DNA from: Chrysopilus asiliformis
Lineage: Eukaryota > Arthropoda > Insecta > Diptera > Rhagionidae
Assembly: GCA_964034945.1 (NCBI GenBank)
Contig: OZ035962.1
Location: 28,968,943 to 29,032,942 of the forward strand
DNA: 64,000 nucleotides
Direction: 5' to 3'
The first letter of the stretch is position 1. Each line of letters opens with the position of its first letter. Of this stretch, positions 24,359 through 36,255 are shown piece by piece. The notes below the pieces were generated by a model that did not search any database, was not told the DNA's origin, and was given only the letters and a program-made list of their open reading frames with translations. Both the position numbers and the translations under genes were made by a program.

Positions 24359-25201
24359 CAGAGCGAAAATACATGTAAATGCAGGAAGTACAGTGCAAGC
24401 ATCAACATCTTAAGCTTTTTCTTTTAAGCACATCATTAAGAAAATCGTCTTCTGCTGAGAGTTGTTATTGGGGGTGTTCAGATGGAAAATTAAGGGAGAT
24501 AAATCCGAAATGAAAAGCAAGAGACAAAAAAAAAGGAAGAAACAGAATGTTTTAAAATGAACTTAGTATTTATCTAGATAGAAATGATGATTTTAAGTGC
24601 ACGAATACAAAACATATCGTTTTCTTTACGCAACGAGAACCAAGATGAAAAAAACCAGTTTTTTTGTCACGTTTCATTTAATTTGAAATTTCTAAAAGGA
24701 AAGACATTTTAAATGTTTTTTTTGCCATCATTTCGCAAGGATAGTAAAAGTTTTTCTTTTCATTTCCCAGTGCAACCCTCTCAGTTTTGAAACTCTTAAA
24801 CTCTTTTCAAAACACTTACCTCAAGTTTGTAAGCTAAAGTGAATCAGTTAAATCTACTTGTAGTAAAATTTATTTTTACGCTCAATCAATGTCAAAACAC
24901 AAACTTTAAATCTGTTTAAAATTTAAAGTAATTAAACTGCTTATCTAACTACGATGAAAGATTATGTAAAATAAATGTGGCTATCAAAAGTTTTTACGAA
25001 AATTTAAACAAGAATGATTTTTGTTTAGTTTGAAAATCGCTAGAGGAGAATTTATCAAACTTTTCTTTTAAAAGCGATGTTTACATTGCAGAGATTTTTT
25101 TTGCAAGTTTATTTACTTTAGGGATTGTTTATATAAAAAAAATACATCATAGATTTTAGGGGGACTGCAGTGGTAGTATTCAAAGGTAAAAATTAGCACT
25201 A
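24359..25201. other. AT-rich sequence, no gene seen
   Basis: No open frames or repeats of note between the mariner and the pogo-like element. Confidence 0.45.
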
Positions 25202-26164
25202 GGGTAAAGTCGGGTGAAATGGAACAGAGGGTGAAATGGAACACCCACACTATTTCGCACTTGTCAAACATAATTGCTATTGCTGTCGGCAACAGTTTGT
25301 TTGGTATATCAGAAAACCTCGACGCGTTAAGGTATCGTCACGCTGCATACGTTTGTTTATTTTTTATAAGCAAAAAAACAAAAAAAAATATCGTTTTTGT
25401 CGTAAAACTTTTTTTGTGGATTTTTTAGATTTAATTTTTTTGGTAAGTATTTGGCGGAGTGATTGTGTGGGTACATCAAAATGCACAGTTAGATTCACAC
25501 TACGTAAATTTATTGATAAAAGCAGCAAGTCGAGACATGTTAGTTTCTGATTTACAGTAATGTCAAATGCAACCAAAAGGGTGAGATGGAACAGCCAAAC
25601 GGAGGTGTATTGGAACATATAAATATTGGAGCCTATAAAACAAAAAAAAAATCTAAAAAATCTTAACCGCGGAAGACAGCTTCCCAAAAATATGAAGACT
25701 CGGAAGAAGAAAGGGACGAAATAATTTATATGAGCGAGTCTGATGGACCTGAAGATTTCGGAAAACCAATTATGTAGGATGTGGGGAGGAGTACATGAAA
25801 ACGCAAAAAAAAGACGACTGCCTTCAATGTGGCATCTGTAATTTGTGGTCGCACGAGTCCTGCGCGTCATTTGCAATGACTTGCAATAAATGCGGCAATA
25901 AATATTTGAATAAAAAGTAGTGTTCCATTTCACCTTATGGTAAGTTCCATTTCACCCGACCATGGAGGACAAATGGAACTTTTGATCTTTTTTTTAAAAT
26001 TAAAAAAAAATATTGAATTAACCTTTTTTTTATGCCAGAGTTCTGATTTTATTTTTACGTTTGTAATAAAGAATTTTTTTGTTTTTGTTTCGTTTAAAAA
26101 ACTCTTTTATTTCCCGAGATATTTCAAAAATAAAAAAGGTGTTCCATTTCACCCGACTTTACCC
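25202..26164 (+). mobile_element. pogo/Tigger-like DNA transposon remnant
   Basis: Inverted termini: left GGGTAAAGTCGGGTGAAATG followed by GAACA; right, reverse complemented, the same 25 bp. TA lies immediately outside on both sides (25200-25201 and 26165-26166), the Tc1/mariner-pogo target duplication. The phrase GTGAAATGGAAC is repeated near the left end, and its inverse near 25920-25962, as subterminal repeats. The interior keeps the 3' end of a transposase-like frame with a Cys/His cluster. At 963 bp it is internally deleted. Confidence 0.8.
25690..25920 (+). pseudogene. pogo-like transposase C-terminal remnant with Cys/His cluster
   Basis: A frame near 25688-25776 reads YEDSEEERDEIIYMSESDG, an acidic linker, and stops at TAG. 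In another frame, 25798-25920, KKDDCLQCGICNLWSHESCA then TCNKCGNKYLNKK and a stop follow. The C-x2-C...W-x-H-x2-C...C-x2-C spacing resembles the PHD-like zinc finger that ends many pogo/Tigger-type transposases in insects. No catalytic part is present; at least one frameshift and a stop separate the pieces. Confidence 0.5.
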
Positions 26165-26166
26165 TA

Positions 26167-28760
26167 CGTAATTTATAGACAATCCGTTATTCAAAATTAA
26201 TTTGATAAAAGGCTATTGGCATCAATTTATTGTACACTATTCAAAATTACTAGACAGATTAATACAAAATTTATAATATCTAAGAGGAATATCAATTTTT
26301 GGAATTTCATATGAAAATATAAATATTCATATAAAAATTGAAATTGAAATTTACAACATTTAAGCTAAGTATTCGAAAAAAAATTGTTGCCTACTTGTAG
26401 GCGTATTAAAAACCCACTATATACACGCTGCGCTTTCTAATACGGTTTCTTTTCAATCAGTATCATTTTAGAGGATTACTGGCCTCTAGAACCCGATTTT
26501 CTCACTTCCATGGTGGCAGTCGACGTGTTAAAAAATAAGATTTGGTTCACAGAATCTACAGGTAAAAAAAATGTTGAGGGTCAACCAAAAATAATATCGC
26601 CAATTCGATTTCACTTGATTTTTTGAACATTCCTTAATAAATCATTAAAAACCAATAATTGATTCATGAAGGAAAAATTCATCAGAAATATGTTGATAAT
26701 TTGCAATAAATTTTGTACCCACCCCCACAAATATTTGATTTTATTCCCATATTTCGGCATATATTTGCGAGAAGATTTTATTTGGCCATAAAAAGGCGTT
26801 TTATGTTATTCCAAAAAGTTAAAATTTGTTAAGACCCACAACGACTAACAACCCCGAAAACCTCAACATAATGTGAGCATTTTTATTACTTTAATAGTTT
26901 GTCGTTAAAAGACAAAAAGCGAATTTTATACATCATGTCGTTAGGGAAAATTCGCTGAAGATAATACGATATGATTTTTTTTGCTATACCATATAAAGTT
27001 TTCTAAGACAACAATGAGCAAACAAAACAATTTTATTTTATTACACTTTAAAAGTTTCAAACTAATAAGTTTAGCTCCATTTTCCCGACATTTAGAAAAA
27101 GAAATGATATTGCGACTGAAAAAAAAATTACTGCCAACTAAGCTTTGGGAAATCTTTTATGCCCCTTGAAATATGCAAATCAGTTAAATTCCCATAAAAT
27201 GCCGGATGGAAAAACCTTAAAGTAACATCTATATAGTTGTACAATATTTTCACATCAAATATTGGATGGGGATGGAGCAAACAAAAAATTGACAGACTTA
27301 AAAGTCGTCAGAGAAATTTGTTTTCTTCTCGCATTAAACTAAAAGTACGGATTTTTTTACGTACAACAAGATTTTCTTTTCGTCAAAGTTAAGAAAAAGG
27401 AGATCCTTTTGGTAACCAACCACCATCAAGTGGAATAACCGAAATCAAGGAAACCATCTCTGGATCTAAAGTTTGCTTTTTTTTTGTTGCTACTCGTCTT
27501 CACGATCAAGAAAACAATTTGTCATCGTCTCCAGTAAACATAAAAATTTTCTACTTTCCTTTTTATATGAAAACCATGTTTGTTTTCATATGACGACAAG
27601 CTTTAAAAATAAAGAAAAAGCTCTCTACTCGTCACTCCACTATAGGAACATTCATTCTATTGCTACAGCAATAAGTCAAGTTATGCTCTTCTTCAATGTG
27701 TAACATTCAAACATTTTTTTATATTGTCTACTCTCAGTTATACACATTTGGCAAGTATGCACAAAATATACGTTTATACGTATGTCTTTTGGATAAGACG
27801 GAAGGAAGTTGGCTTAAAGAAATGTATGAGTATAGGAATTCAAGGGAAATCTTCTGTCTTCCGAGTGTGAGGAGAAAGGATAAAAAAAAGGAAAACGGGA
27901 CTAAAAAAACGGAAGATACGTACAGAAAGTAGACAAAAAAAAGTAAAAAAAAGGAAAAAAGACAAAAAAATATGACTTGAAGACTTTTCCGTTTGCCTTG
28001 TTAGTGTTCATGGTCTCCCCTCGGACTACAAACAAAATTTAAAAATCAATTGGGATCCTTGGGGGCATTTGTCCTTAAAGATAGATATAAAGTACGAATT
28101 GAGACCGATAAGGATGATACTTATCTTAAATCTAAAATGAAATTTATTATAGATTGAAGTTTTTTTTTCTTCGGGGGGAATTTTTTTTTCGCATTGTTTA
28201 TTGTTCTATCGGAAAAGGTTAAGCAGATGGAGAGTCCCCATGAACAAGGATTAATGACTCCGCTTAACATGTTCGCCATGAAAAACGAAAAAGATAAATA
28301 GAAAAAATACACAAAACAATAAAAACTCAATCATAGACGTAATCATATTTTCTTAAACAATTTGCAATTACTTTAAACGATCATGATTTCCGTTTAGATT
28401 TATCGGATATTTTCTTTTGAAGTTTTCTGGATTTTTATTTTGTCTTGGAGCGGAAAATTATTGAAAATATCTTCATTGTGAAATATCATCTAAAACTTTT
28501 TTTTTTCTCGAAAACGGCTCCACCGGTTTTTGATATAATTTCGAAACTTAGAATTTTTGGAGGGCTTAAAAAGTAATTCATTTAGGTGGGAATTAGATTA
28601 GGTCTTGCAAGAATTACGTCGATTTATTTTAAAAGAATTGCCAATAAGAAAAAAAATGCAAGAGTTTTGCAAAAAAAATATGTCGAGTAGCGTAATTACA
28701 AATTTTCCCGCTTTCCAGACTCTCAAAATGATCAGTAATGTCGCGGTTGACATAACTGTA
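26167..28760. other. AT-rich sequence, no gene supported
   Basis: Several short ORFs (25937-26200, 26981-27169, 27473-27932) are rich in Lys, Phe, Asn and Ser as expected from AT-rich random sequence. No splice-linked coding could be built. Confidence 0.4.
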
Positions 28761-28769
28761 CTTGAGAGA

Positions 28770-29004
28770 CATGGCCGAATTATACAAGGTCTGCTGGTTA
28801 TTTTTTGACAGCCACCATTTTGCTACGTCATCGGCAAGAAATATTCGGTAATGTTGATTGTGCGTACGGAGTTGTTTAGCTAGATGTTTTGAATATATGA
28901 GAATTAGGGAAAATTCCCATTGAGTCGTATAAGAATTTCTTGCCGATGACGTCAGAGCCAAGAGAGACTGAGCTGTCAAGCAGACCTTGTATAATTCGGC
29001 CATG
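28770..29004. mobile_element. MITE with CATG ends and 9 bp target duplication
   Basis: Termini: CATGGCCGAATTATACAAGG at the left, and the same 20 bp inverted at the right. A second inverted block, GTCATCGGCAAGAAAT, lies inward on both sides. CTTGAGAGA is directly repeated immediately outside at 28761-28769 and 29005-29013. CATG termini recall P-superfamily elements, and the next element downstream (29106-30335) has the same terminal tetranucleotide and also a 9 bp duplication. Non-coding, 235 bp. Confidence 0.88.
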
Positions 29005-29022
29005 CTTGAGAGAGGTACTATC

Positions 29023-29042
29023 AGCCGCTTAGTTAAGCGGCT
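29023..29042. repeat. Perfect 9 bp inverted repeat
   Basis: AGCCGCTTA, GT, TAAGCGGCT forms a perfect short palindrome just downstream of the MITE's target duplication. Function unknown; it could be a relic terminus. Confidence 0.6.
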
Positions 29043-29286
29043 GCCACCATCATGACGCTCTTTGAAAATTGTTCTGTAAAATTGTATTTTATTGTACGAT
29101 CACACCATGATTCAAGTAAAATAGATTACGCCAATGTCTTACCATTGTTCTGCGCACATACGTCATCTGTGACTCAAACAACATGGATAGTATACTGTTG
29201 GACATATGTTTTTTGGGAAATCTCTATTTTTATTTGTTTTTTTCTTCTTTTTTCTGTTATTTTAATCAAATAAAACAATTTTCTTA

Positions 29287-29736
29287 TTATGTAATAATTT
29301 TTTTATATTTTCGTTTTCTAGTTTTTAAGTTTTCAGCTATTTCCCGGTTAAGCTTTCTAATACGGAAATACATTCTTGCACGAAAAAAAAGCCTTTTTAT
29401 TTTTGCATCACATTCAATATGCTCAGCGGATGCTAATAGATTTTCGATATAATTTTTACATATAAGTAATTTTTGCCCGTTAATCTCATTAAAAATATTA
29501 TCTAATATTTTCATGTTTGTCATCATAATATTGGTGGGCTTGGATAAACCGCCTTCATTAAGATGATCGACCGATGTAAATGATGGATCATGTTCTGCAT
29601 TTTCACGAATTTCCGGCACTTTATCCTTAAGTTTGTGGCAAATGTACCCCGCCAAATTTTCTAACCCGTCATCTGCCATTGAATTCAATTCCTGCGCTTC
29701 GTTGTATTCATCTGGTATTTCTGGCTTTACCGACAT
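29287..29736 (-). pseudogene. P-like transposase C-terminal fragment
   Basis: A 149-codon frame from an ATG at 29736. Residues 22-38 (DDGLENLAGYICHKLKD) match the 'al.ylAGY...k' block, and SFTSVDHLNEGGLSKPT (about 52-68) matches the 'W...LsrGGL..Ps' motif found toward the C-terminus of P/THAP9-type transposases. The end is basic (FFRARMYFRIRKLNREIAEN, then Lys/Arg-rich), also usual for these proteins. A splice acceptor-like TTTTCAAAAG lies just before the ATG and a donor-like GTAATG about 70 bp before that, but joining them does not keep the frame in my reading. The DDE core is missing. Confidence 0.65.
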
Positions 29737-29879
29737 ACTTTTGAAAATGGAGAAACAAGATTTTCGTTTAAAATTATTAATATTTTATTAAACCATTACC
29801 TGATAGTGAAAATCCTGAATTTTCTAAATCTGGGGTATCATCTATTTCCACATTGGCATTATGAGACAAGGCTCCTTCA

Positions 29880-30199
29880 TTATATCCCAAGATATAAGAC
29901 TGTAACCGATATTTCAATTCTTGTTGTACGTTCTTTCTGTTCTTCAGCAGCTATGGATTTGATTTTATATACGCTAGGAACTGTTCCGGGTTTTAATTTT
30001 TGGTGGTTTTGGCTGGCATATCCCATTTCATATTGTAAATTTCGTTCACAAATTCGTGCTGTTTTCACATTAAACTTTTTTTCCCTACGGCAAAATTTTA
30101 TCCACTGTTTTAATAGTTTCGGATCCTTCGGAAACGAATGAAAACAAAGCTTTTTTTATTATTGTTATTATTACCCGAATTAAGCACTGCGCACCCCAT
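29880..30199 (-). pseudogene. THAP zinc-finger N-terminus, frameshifted
   Basis: An ATG at 30199 starts MGCAVLNSGNNNNNKKS. A frame change near 30150 then leads into FHSFPKDPKLLKQWIKFCRR, then KTARICERNLQYEMGY and KLKPGTVPSVY. The order FP-x-W-...-C-...-(A/T)VPS is the THAP signature. The finger is broken: the N-terminal C-x-x-C pair is reduced to one Cys plus Ser, and CER is followed by Asn rather than the C-x2-H histidine, probably through a small deletion. It would have been the DNA-binding domain of the transposase. Confidence 0.75.
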
Positions 30200-30344
30200 T
30201 TTTAATTTATTATTTCCACTAAAATCAAATCACAATGTTCTTCACGAGATCACAGCTGACGTCATCGTAGTTGTCAAAATTTCACAACAATATGGCCGAC
30301 ATGCGCAAGGCGTAATCTATTTTACTTGAATCATGCGATCACAC

Positions 30345-32712
30345 AGTGAGTAGCGTGTGACTCTAGAAGGGAAGTCAATACTGACACCTCTGTTCCATTC
30401 AGAATCGTGTACTTAACAAGAAACTCAAATTACTGGGTCAGGATTTTTCATCAGACCGCCATTTTATGCTGGACGGAAAACTTGTCTACCTCTAGAAACC
30501 CTTATAAGATTTTTCCCACCCTAGTTATACCAGAGGACGAATGGTGGACGCCCTGACCAAAGCGTCAAGAAATTGGTACGAATTTGACACCGCGTCTTGA
30601 CTTGGGATTTTTCATCGCAGAGATTTTATAATTGACTTTAAGAAAAAACTCTTAGTGGTGGGTTTAAAAACATCACTACCGTAATATAGCAGTTTGATTA
30701 AATCCCACCGAATACGAATTATTGATTAAGACGATCGATATAAACAAAAATCTAAAAAAAAAATCCATTAAAACAGTGGCTTTTCCCCTCTAGTTTCCTT
30801 ACAATAATCCCCATGCACATGTTTAACACCGACTACTTACTCTCCGCACAATTTCATTCAATACTAAATGGCAATTAAAATCGCATCAATGTTAAATCTA
30901 TGGCTGAACATGTGGCAAGCATTAGCAGATTATCCGCGACAATTCGAAACCAATTAGAAATCGATTTTGAGGGATTACTCTTTAACATTTTCTACAAGCG
31001 GAACCATGACGGTAATTGAATAATGTTTTGTGTAAAATGGCCGAAAGGATTTATTTTAATGGTAATGCACTTTAATCGGATTTATCAATATTATTTCAAT
31101 AGAAATACTATTATCCATTAACCACACAATTATTCCATGAAATTATAGTTAAAACGGTAATTCCAATCTATTTAACAATAACTAAATTAGTATGTAGTGT
31201 TAATTATTATATCATCTGGAATTGACACATTTTTTAAATCGAAAATTGAATATTTTCTTAATAACATCCATCCCTGAGGTCATAAATTTCTCCATTTAGA
31301 AACTAAAGGTGTTAAGTGCTTTCATTTTCTTGGCTTTATTCCCTCGCCTATAAAAATCTAATACACAATCGATTTTACGGTTTTATTCAATAATATCAAC
31401 TTTGCTTCCCAGATAAACATGATTTTATGCCTCGGCACTCGTGACCCGATAAAATTCCCTTCCCCAAACAATATGAAAAATCCAGCAGGAAAACAATAAG
31501 AAAATTGTGAGGAAAATCCTCTATTGTAAAATTTTGCGGTCTTCTAGAGGTATCTTTTATATCCTTTGGCTGGTTACGAGTCCTTATAGAGTAAAATATT
31601 TCTTTCTGCTTTCACATTCACCGTTTCACTTTCTTATTTTGAAATGCGAATAGAAAGGTATAGTAGTAACAATTTTTTTTTAAATGGTAACAGCTAATTT
31701 TGATAAAAAATACTTTTCCAGCCATTCTTATCTAGCCATTAGATTTCTCGAAGGATTGTGGGAAAAAATTAAATAGAAGTTGTGGTGGTACAAAATTTTC
31801 CTGCAATAAAGGTTGAAATTGAGTCAAAAGTATTTTAACTAACAAAGTTTTGCAATAAAAAACTAATATGATGAACATATCCATTTTTCCTGTTTCACCT
31901 TCGATTAAACATTCTTGTTCATATGTCCATAAGTTTTGTGGTGCTGCAAAGTTTTAATCAGGTGCACACAATGCACCTTCCTGAATAAGGAATTTCCTGA
32001 ATTTTCTGTTGTTTTTCAACCCAATCGGTGCAGTTTTCTGGAGAAAATTCACTGTTACCGAATGAGGTCAGTTGGCAAAGTGAAATGACAAATATTAATG
32101 GTCAGACACATTTTACACACACATACACATAACAACGAAAAACAATGGTTACGCCGGAAAATTTCAAAATAGTACAATATCTTTTATAGTAAATGTACAT
32201 TTCTTGGTGGATAAGCATAAATTTTATTGTCTACCACACTGAGAAGACATGGTTTCTATGTATATTCTGTGTACATTTGAAAATTGGTTACAATTTGTTT
32301 CTGCCAAAGTGTTTAGTAGGAAAGAAATAAAAGCCGATTAAGGGGGTGAGGTGTCCATGGCAACTCCTTATACGAAGTCATAAACAGACTCTCGGAACAG
32401 TTCCTTACTGGAGACATAATGGTTTATGAAGCCATTTTCCAGTGAAATGTATCTTTTTACTATGTGTCGTTGACAAAATATACTCCAGCATAAAATTGCA
32501 GCCAACAATCTAAGGCACATAAACATTATTTAATAGTGGCATGAATGGTTTCTTATGATCCCCATAATAAAGTTTCATTAATTAACTACCATTCTTTATA
32601 AAAAATAATTTTTTATTAATGTTTCGGAACGAATAACTCAAGTTTTAAGTTTATTTTTCAAGTTCCGTATTTCAAATAATTGAAATAAAACAATTTTCTT
32701 TCATTAACACTT
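30345..32712. other. AT-rich sequence, no gene supported
   Basis: About 2.4 kb with no open frame, motif or terminal repeats that I can support. Confidence 0.4.
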
Positions 32713-32714
32713 AA

Positions 32715-33123
32715 GGGCCAAACACATGACGGCAGCAACTGCGACTGCGGCGTCGACTGCGACGTCATTTTGGGCGTCGCAAAGTTGAGTGGAACACGTG
32801 CATGAAACTCGACGTCGGGCAGCGTTTCAACAACAACAACTTTGACTCGTGTTTGCAAGATATAAAAAATGATTGTTCTGTACGATAATTTTCCAAAATT
32901 GATGTTAATTAAATTAAATACTTTAAAGGAAAACTCCGGCAAAAACAATATTGCACAAAACACTTTTGACGTTCACTTATTATATATCGGTGCTGTCAGC
33001 CCTAATTTTCTCTAAAATTGTCGGTGGCACCCCCACGACGACGGCGTCGAATTTAGAGATTTTGCTAAATTTATTTTGAAGCCGAAGCCGCAGTCGCAGT
33101 TGCTGCCGTCATGTAGGCTGCCC
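32715..33123. mobile_element. MITE with ACATGACGGCAGCAACTGCG inverted ends
   Basis: ACATGACGGCAGCAACTGCG (from 32724) is repeated perfectly inverted, ending at 33114, and similarity continues inward (ACTGCGG) and loosely outward (GGGC...). The ends are strikingly GC-rich against an AT-rich interior and rich in CGACGTC/GCGTCG words. No coding frame is credible and no target duplication is clear. Confidence 0.75.
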
Positions 33124-33601
33124 CATATGAATTCATGGTTTCTAATTTTTTTGACGTTGTAATGAAAGTTGTTACGTGAGACCAAGAAAAATGAAGGTTG
33201 ATCTCCCCTGAGCAGTAATGAAATCATTTTCCAAATAAGATCGATCGGTTGCTAGGCAATAAAATTTCTTTTAATTTAAAAGGAATCTATGCCATCCTAT
33301 CGGATTAATTTGGTTCAAAACGACCGAATTTTCAATAATTTGCAGCTGCAAAAATTTTAATAAACTACTCGTTTATTCAATATTGCAGTCATATTATTTC
33401 CAAATTGTGACTCTATTCAATTATTGGAATTTATTCGGCTCGGGAATAACAGGCTAAAATTTCTCTAAAGCCAGCTTCAGCCAACACAATACACTTGCCG
33501 CTAATCCAGAAGAATAGCTTGGATTCTGAATAGGATCCTTGCAGCGATCGAGATCACGATGGAAAAAGTTTTCAGTTGGTGATAGTCAGTGTTTGGCGTT
33601 A
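33124..33601. other. Unassigned sequence, no gene seen
   Basis: Short AT-rich interval between the MITE and the fold-back element; nothing supportable. Confidence 0.4.
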
Positions 33602-35213
33602 GGTGAACTCCACCTCAACTCATACTCACGTTTACAGTCATGTTCGATTTCTTAACTTTTTTCATTTGGATGTTGTTAGGGACTTAAAAAAAAGTTACCC
33701 GTATTTTTTCGTTTGGTGGAATAACGTCCGGTAGGCGGAGGGGAGGGGGTCAAAGTCGGCGAAAACTGGAAATCACAAAAACTTTAAAAATTTGTAACTT
33801 CTGAACGGCTTTACCGATTGTGATGATATTAAACATTTTGGAAAGGTAATTAAATTACCTTGTCACACAAAAATACTTTTTGACTCCCTCCCCCTCACTT
33901 TTATATTGCAAAATTCAATTTAGTGACAAAATTTAAAATATCTCGAGAAAGACATTTTTTTTTTCTTTTGAAATTTTTTCTGTAAATACCTACCATTATA
34001 CCATACAAATTCGCTAAATAAAATTTGGGGGTAAATGCGTTGTTGATTTTTAAAAAAATTTCAAAAAAAAATCGAACGCAAAATTTTTCATATATTTTAC
34101 TGATTTTCGATTGGTTTTTATGTTTTATGTACATAATATTATTGCAAAAGTTTTAGGAGATTGAAATTAATTAGAAATTCATTTATAAGAAAAGTTTTAA
34201 ATATACATATCACCATTAGAAAATTTTTTTACTTTGAGAAAATTTCCGTTTTGAATAAATCCGAGAAAATTTTGAGATCCTGGAAGTGTTTTGACACTTT
34301 CAAACCTTTGAAGTTGTTTTACCTCATATTCTCTCTGTGTTACAAATTAAACATAACAAAAGCTATAATTGCCAATCTGGCAATTTTTGAAAACCCGTAT
34401 GGTGATTTAAGTGAACGGCGAACAGTTGTACCAAAATTCCAGTTTGAAGTCAAACTTTCCAATAAGATTTTTTAAAATTTATTCCAATCGGATTTTCGTG
34501 TATGGGAGTTTTATGTAGAATCATATCCTAAATAACTTTTGTTCTTGGACTTTTTTGATAAGATGCACCGTTTTTGAGTAATTCGCAAAAAATGGACAAT
34601 TAGGGGGATACCCCCCATATATTTAAATAAATTTTTAATTAATTTCAATCTCCTAAAACTTTTGCAATAATATTATGTACATAAAACATAAAAACCAATC
34701 GAAAATCAGTAAAATATATGAAAAATTTTGCATTCGATTTTTTTTGAAATTTTTTTAAAAATCAACAACGCATTTACCCCCAAATTTTATTTAGCGAATT
34801 TGTATGGTATAATGGTAGGTATTTACAGAAAAAATTTCAAAAGAAAAAAAATGTCTTTCTAGATATTTTAAATTTTGTCACTAAATTGAATTTTGCAATA
34901 TAAAAGTGAGGGGGAGGGAGTCAAAAAGTATTTTTTTGTGACAAGGAAATTTAATTACCTTTCCAAAATGTTTAATATCATCACAATCGGTAAAGCCGTT
35001 CAGAAGTTACAAATTTTTAAAGTTTTTGTGATTTCCAGTTTTCGCCGACTTTGACCCCCTCCCCTCCGCCTACCGGACGTTATTCCGCCAAACAAAAAAA
35101 TACGGGTAACTTTTTTTTAAGTCCCTAACAACATCCAAATGAAAAAAGTTAAAAAAACAGAGGTGACTTCCAAGCTCCATACAAGTCGAGTATGAGTTGG
35201 TGTGGAATTCACC
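33602..35213. mobile_element. Fold-back element with ~590 bp arms
   Basis: Two long arms, 33602-34187 and 34622-35213, are near-identical inverted copies. Both contain CATTTGGATGTTGTTAGGGA, AACGTCCGGTAGGCGGAGGG, and GTGATGATATTAAACATTTT in mirrored order. The outermost 50 bp are more diverged (GGTGAACTCCACCTCAACTC against GGTGAATTCCACACCAACTC). The 434 bp loop holds a truncated Helentron-like copy in reverse orientation. No transposase. Open frames in the arms have no homology I recognise. Confidence 0.85.
34350..34611 (-). mobile_element. Helentron-like element, copy 3 (truncated)
   Basis: Reverse orientation: AACATAACAAAAGCTATAAT and ATTGCCAATCTGGCAAT at the 3' hairpin end, then ACCCGTATGGTGATTTAAGT, and the body through AAGATGCACCGTTTTTGAG. 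It breaks off near ATGGACAATTAGGGGGATA, so the GTCY tract and 5' hairpin are absent. It lies inside the loop of the fold-back element. Confidence 0.75.
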
Positions 35214-35929
35214 GTTAAAACGTACGGTGGATCGGTTCACTTTATCGGACCGAATTTTTCATTTTTAAATTTTTTTTATTTTCATGAAGAAAATAAGTTC
35301 TGTTTTTTTTTATCATAAATCTTAATTAAATGTGTCTTAATCGTAAATCTTTTAAGCGTAAATTGACGCGTGAGAATCCGTATTTAAAATATACAATATC
35401 AGTTCACATCTAATAGTTAGGATATATCGCTACAAATACACTAATTGTGTTTTAATTTATCGAAAAAGGATTGTTTCTTCGAAATTTTCGGCTTTGAGTG
35501 ACCGAATAACGTGATATTCACAGAAAACGTGAAATTTGCATATGCAAATGATTTTTTTTTATTTAAAATTATAGTGAAATTTGTGATATGCAAAAGGAGT
35601 TTTTTTTATTATTATTCTATACGGTAAAATTGAATTAAAACTAAGAATTTACAACTACGAATAAAAACTAAGAATTTACAAATGAAAATTGAATTAAAAC
35701 TAGTTAACTAAGAAAAAATCTATATATAGAAAAAAAAACTGACTAAAATTGATTCAAATTATAAACAAATCAGGTCGTTTAAACCTATATTATAATTATT
35801 AAAGACAATATATTAAAACTAAGTGAATAAAATCATATCGAACGTATAAATATGAGTGAATATATCATTATCTACTAAGATCTCTAACCAGTTAGTTCCG
35901 TGCAACAAAATCTACGTAACGCAAGTTCA
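35214..35929. other. AT-rich sequence, no gene seen
   Basis: Highly AT-rich, with short duplicated phrases such as ACTAAGAATTTACAA (35640-35690). Nothing coding. Confidence 0.4.
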
Positions 35930-35939
35930 TTATCAACGG

Positions 35940-36255
35940 ACGAGTCCAAACATAGTTCAACACAAAATCCAACATAAAATCCAAACAGAAATCCAAACAT
36001 AAAAGTCAACTTTAAAATTCAACTGTAAATTCATCTGTAAAATTCATCTTAAATTCATCTTTAAATTCATCTGTAAATTCATCTGTAAATTCATCTGTAA
36101 AATTCATCTTAAATTCATCTTTAAATTCATCTGTAAATTCATCTGTAAATTCATCTTCAAATTCAACTTTAAAATTCAACAGTAAATTCAACTTTAAACT
36201 CAACTGTAAACTCAACTTTAAACTCAACTTTAAATTCAACTTTAAATTCAACATG
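35940..36255. repeat. 12 bp minisatellite AAATTCATCTGT / AAATTCAACTTT
   Basis: Two blocks: units ending CATC (about 36025-36155) and units ending CAAC (36000-36025 and 36155-36255), mostly 12 bp with 1-2 bp variants. A longer unit, TAAATTCATCTTTAAATTCA, is itself duplicated. Because the unit is a multiple of three without stops, the minus strand shows an 86-codon frame (36272-36012) of repeats such as TDEFTDEFKDEF and LNLKLNLKLS. I regard that as a by-product of the repeat. Confidence 0.85.

Larger units (their letters stand above)
29106..30335 (-). mobile_element. P-superfamily (THAP) transposon, internally deleted
   Basis: Perfect 27 bp terminal inverted repeats begin CATGATTCAAGTAAAATAGA on the left and are inverted on the right. 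The first bases resemble the Drosophila P-element terminus (CATGATGAAATAACAT, from general knowledge). CGATCACAC is directly repeated outside at 29097-29105 and 30336-30344. On the minus strand the interior encodes, in order, a THAP-like N-terminus (30199-29880), an acidic linker (about 29870-29805) and a transposase-like C-terminus (29736-29287). The RNase-H catalytic region is missing, consistent with a 1.2 kb length against about 3 kb for complete elements. Confidence 0.85.
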
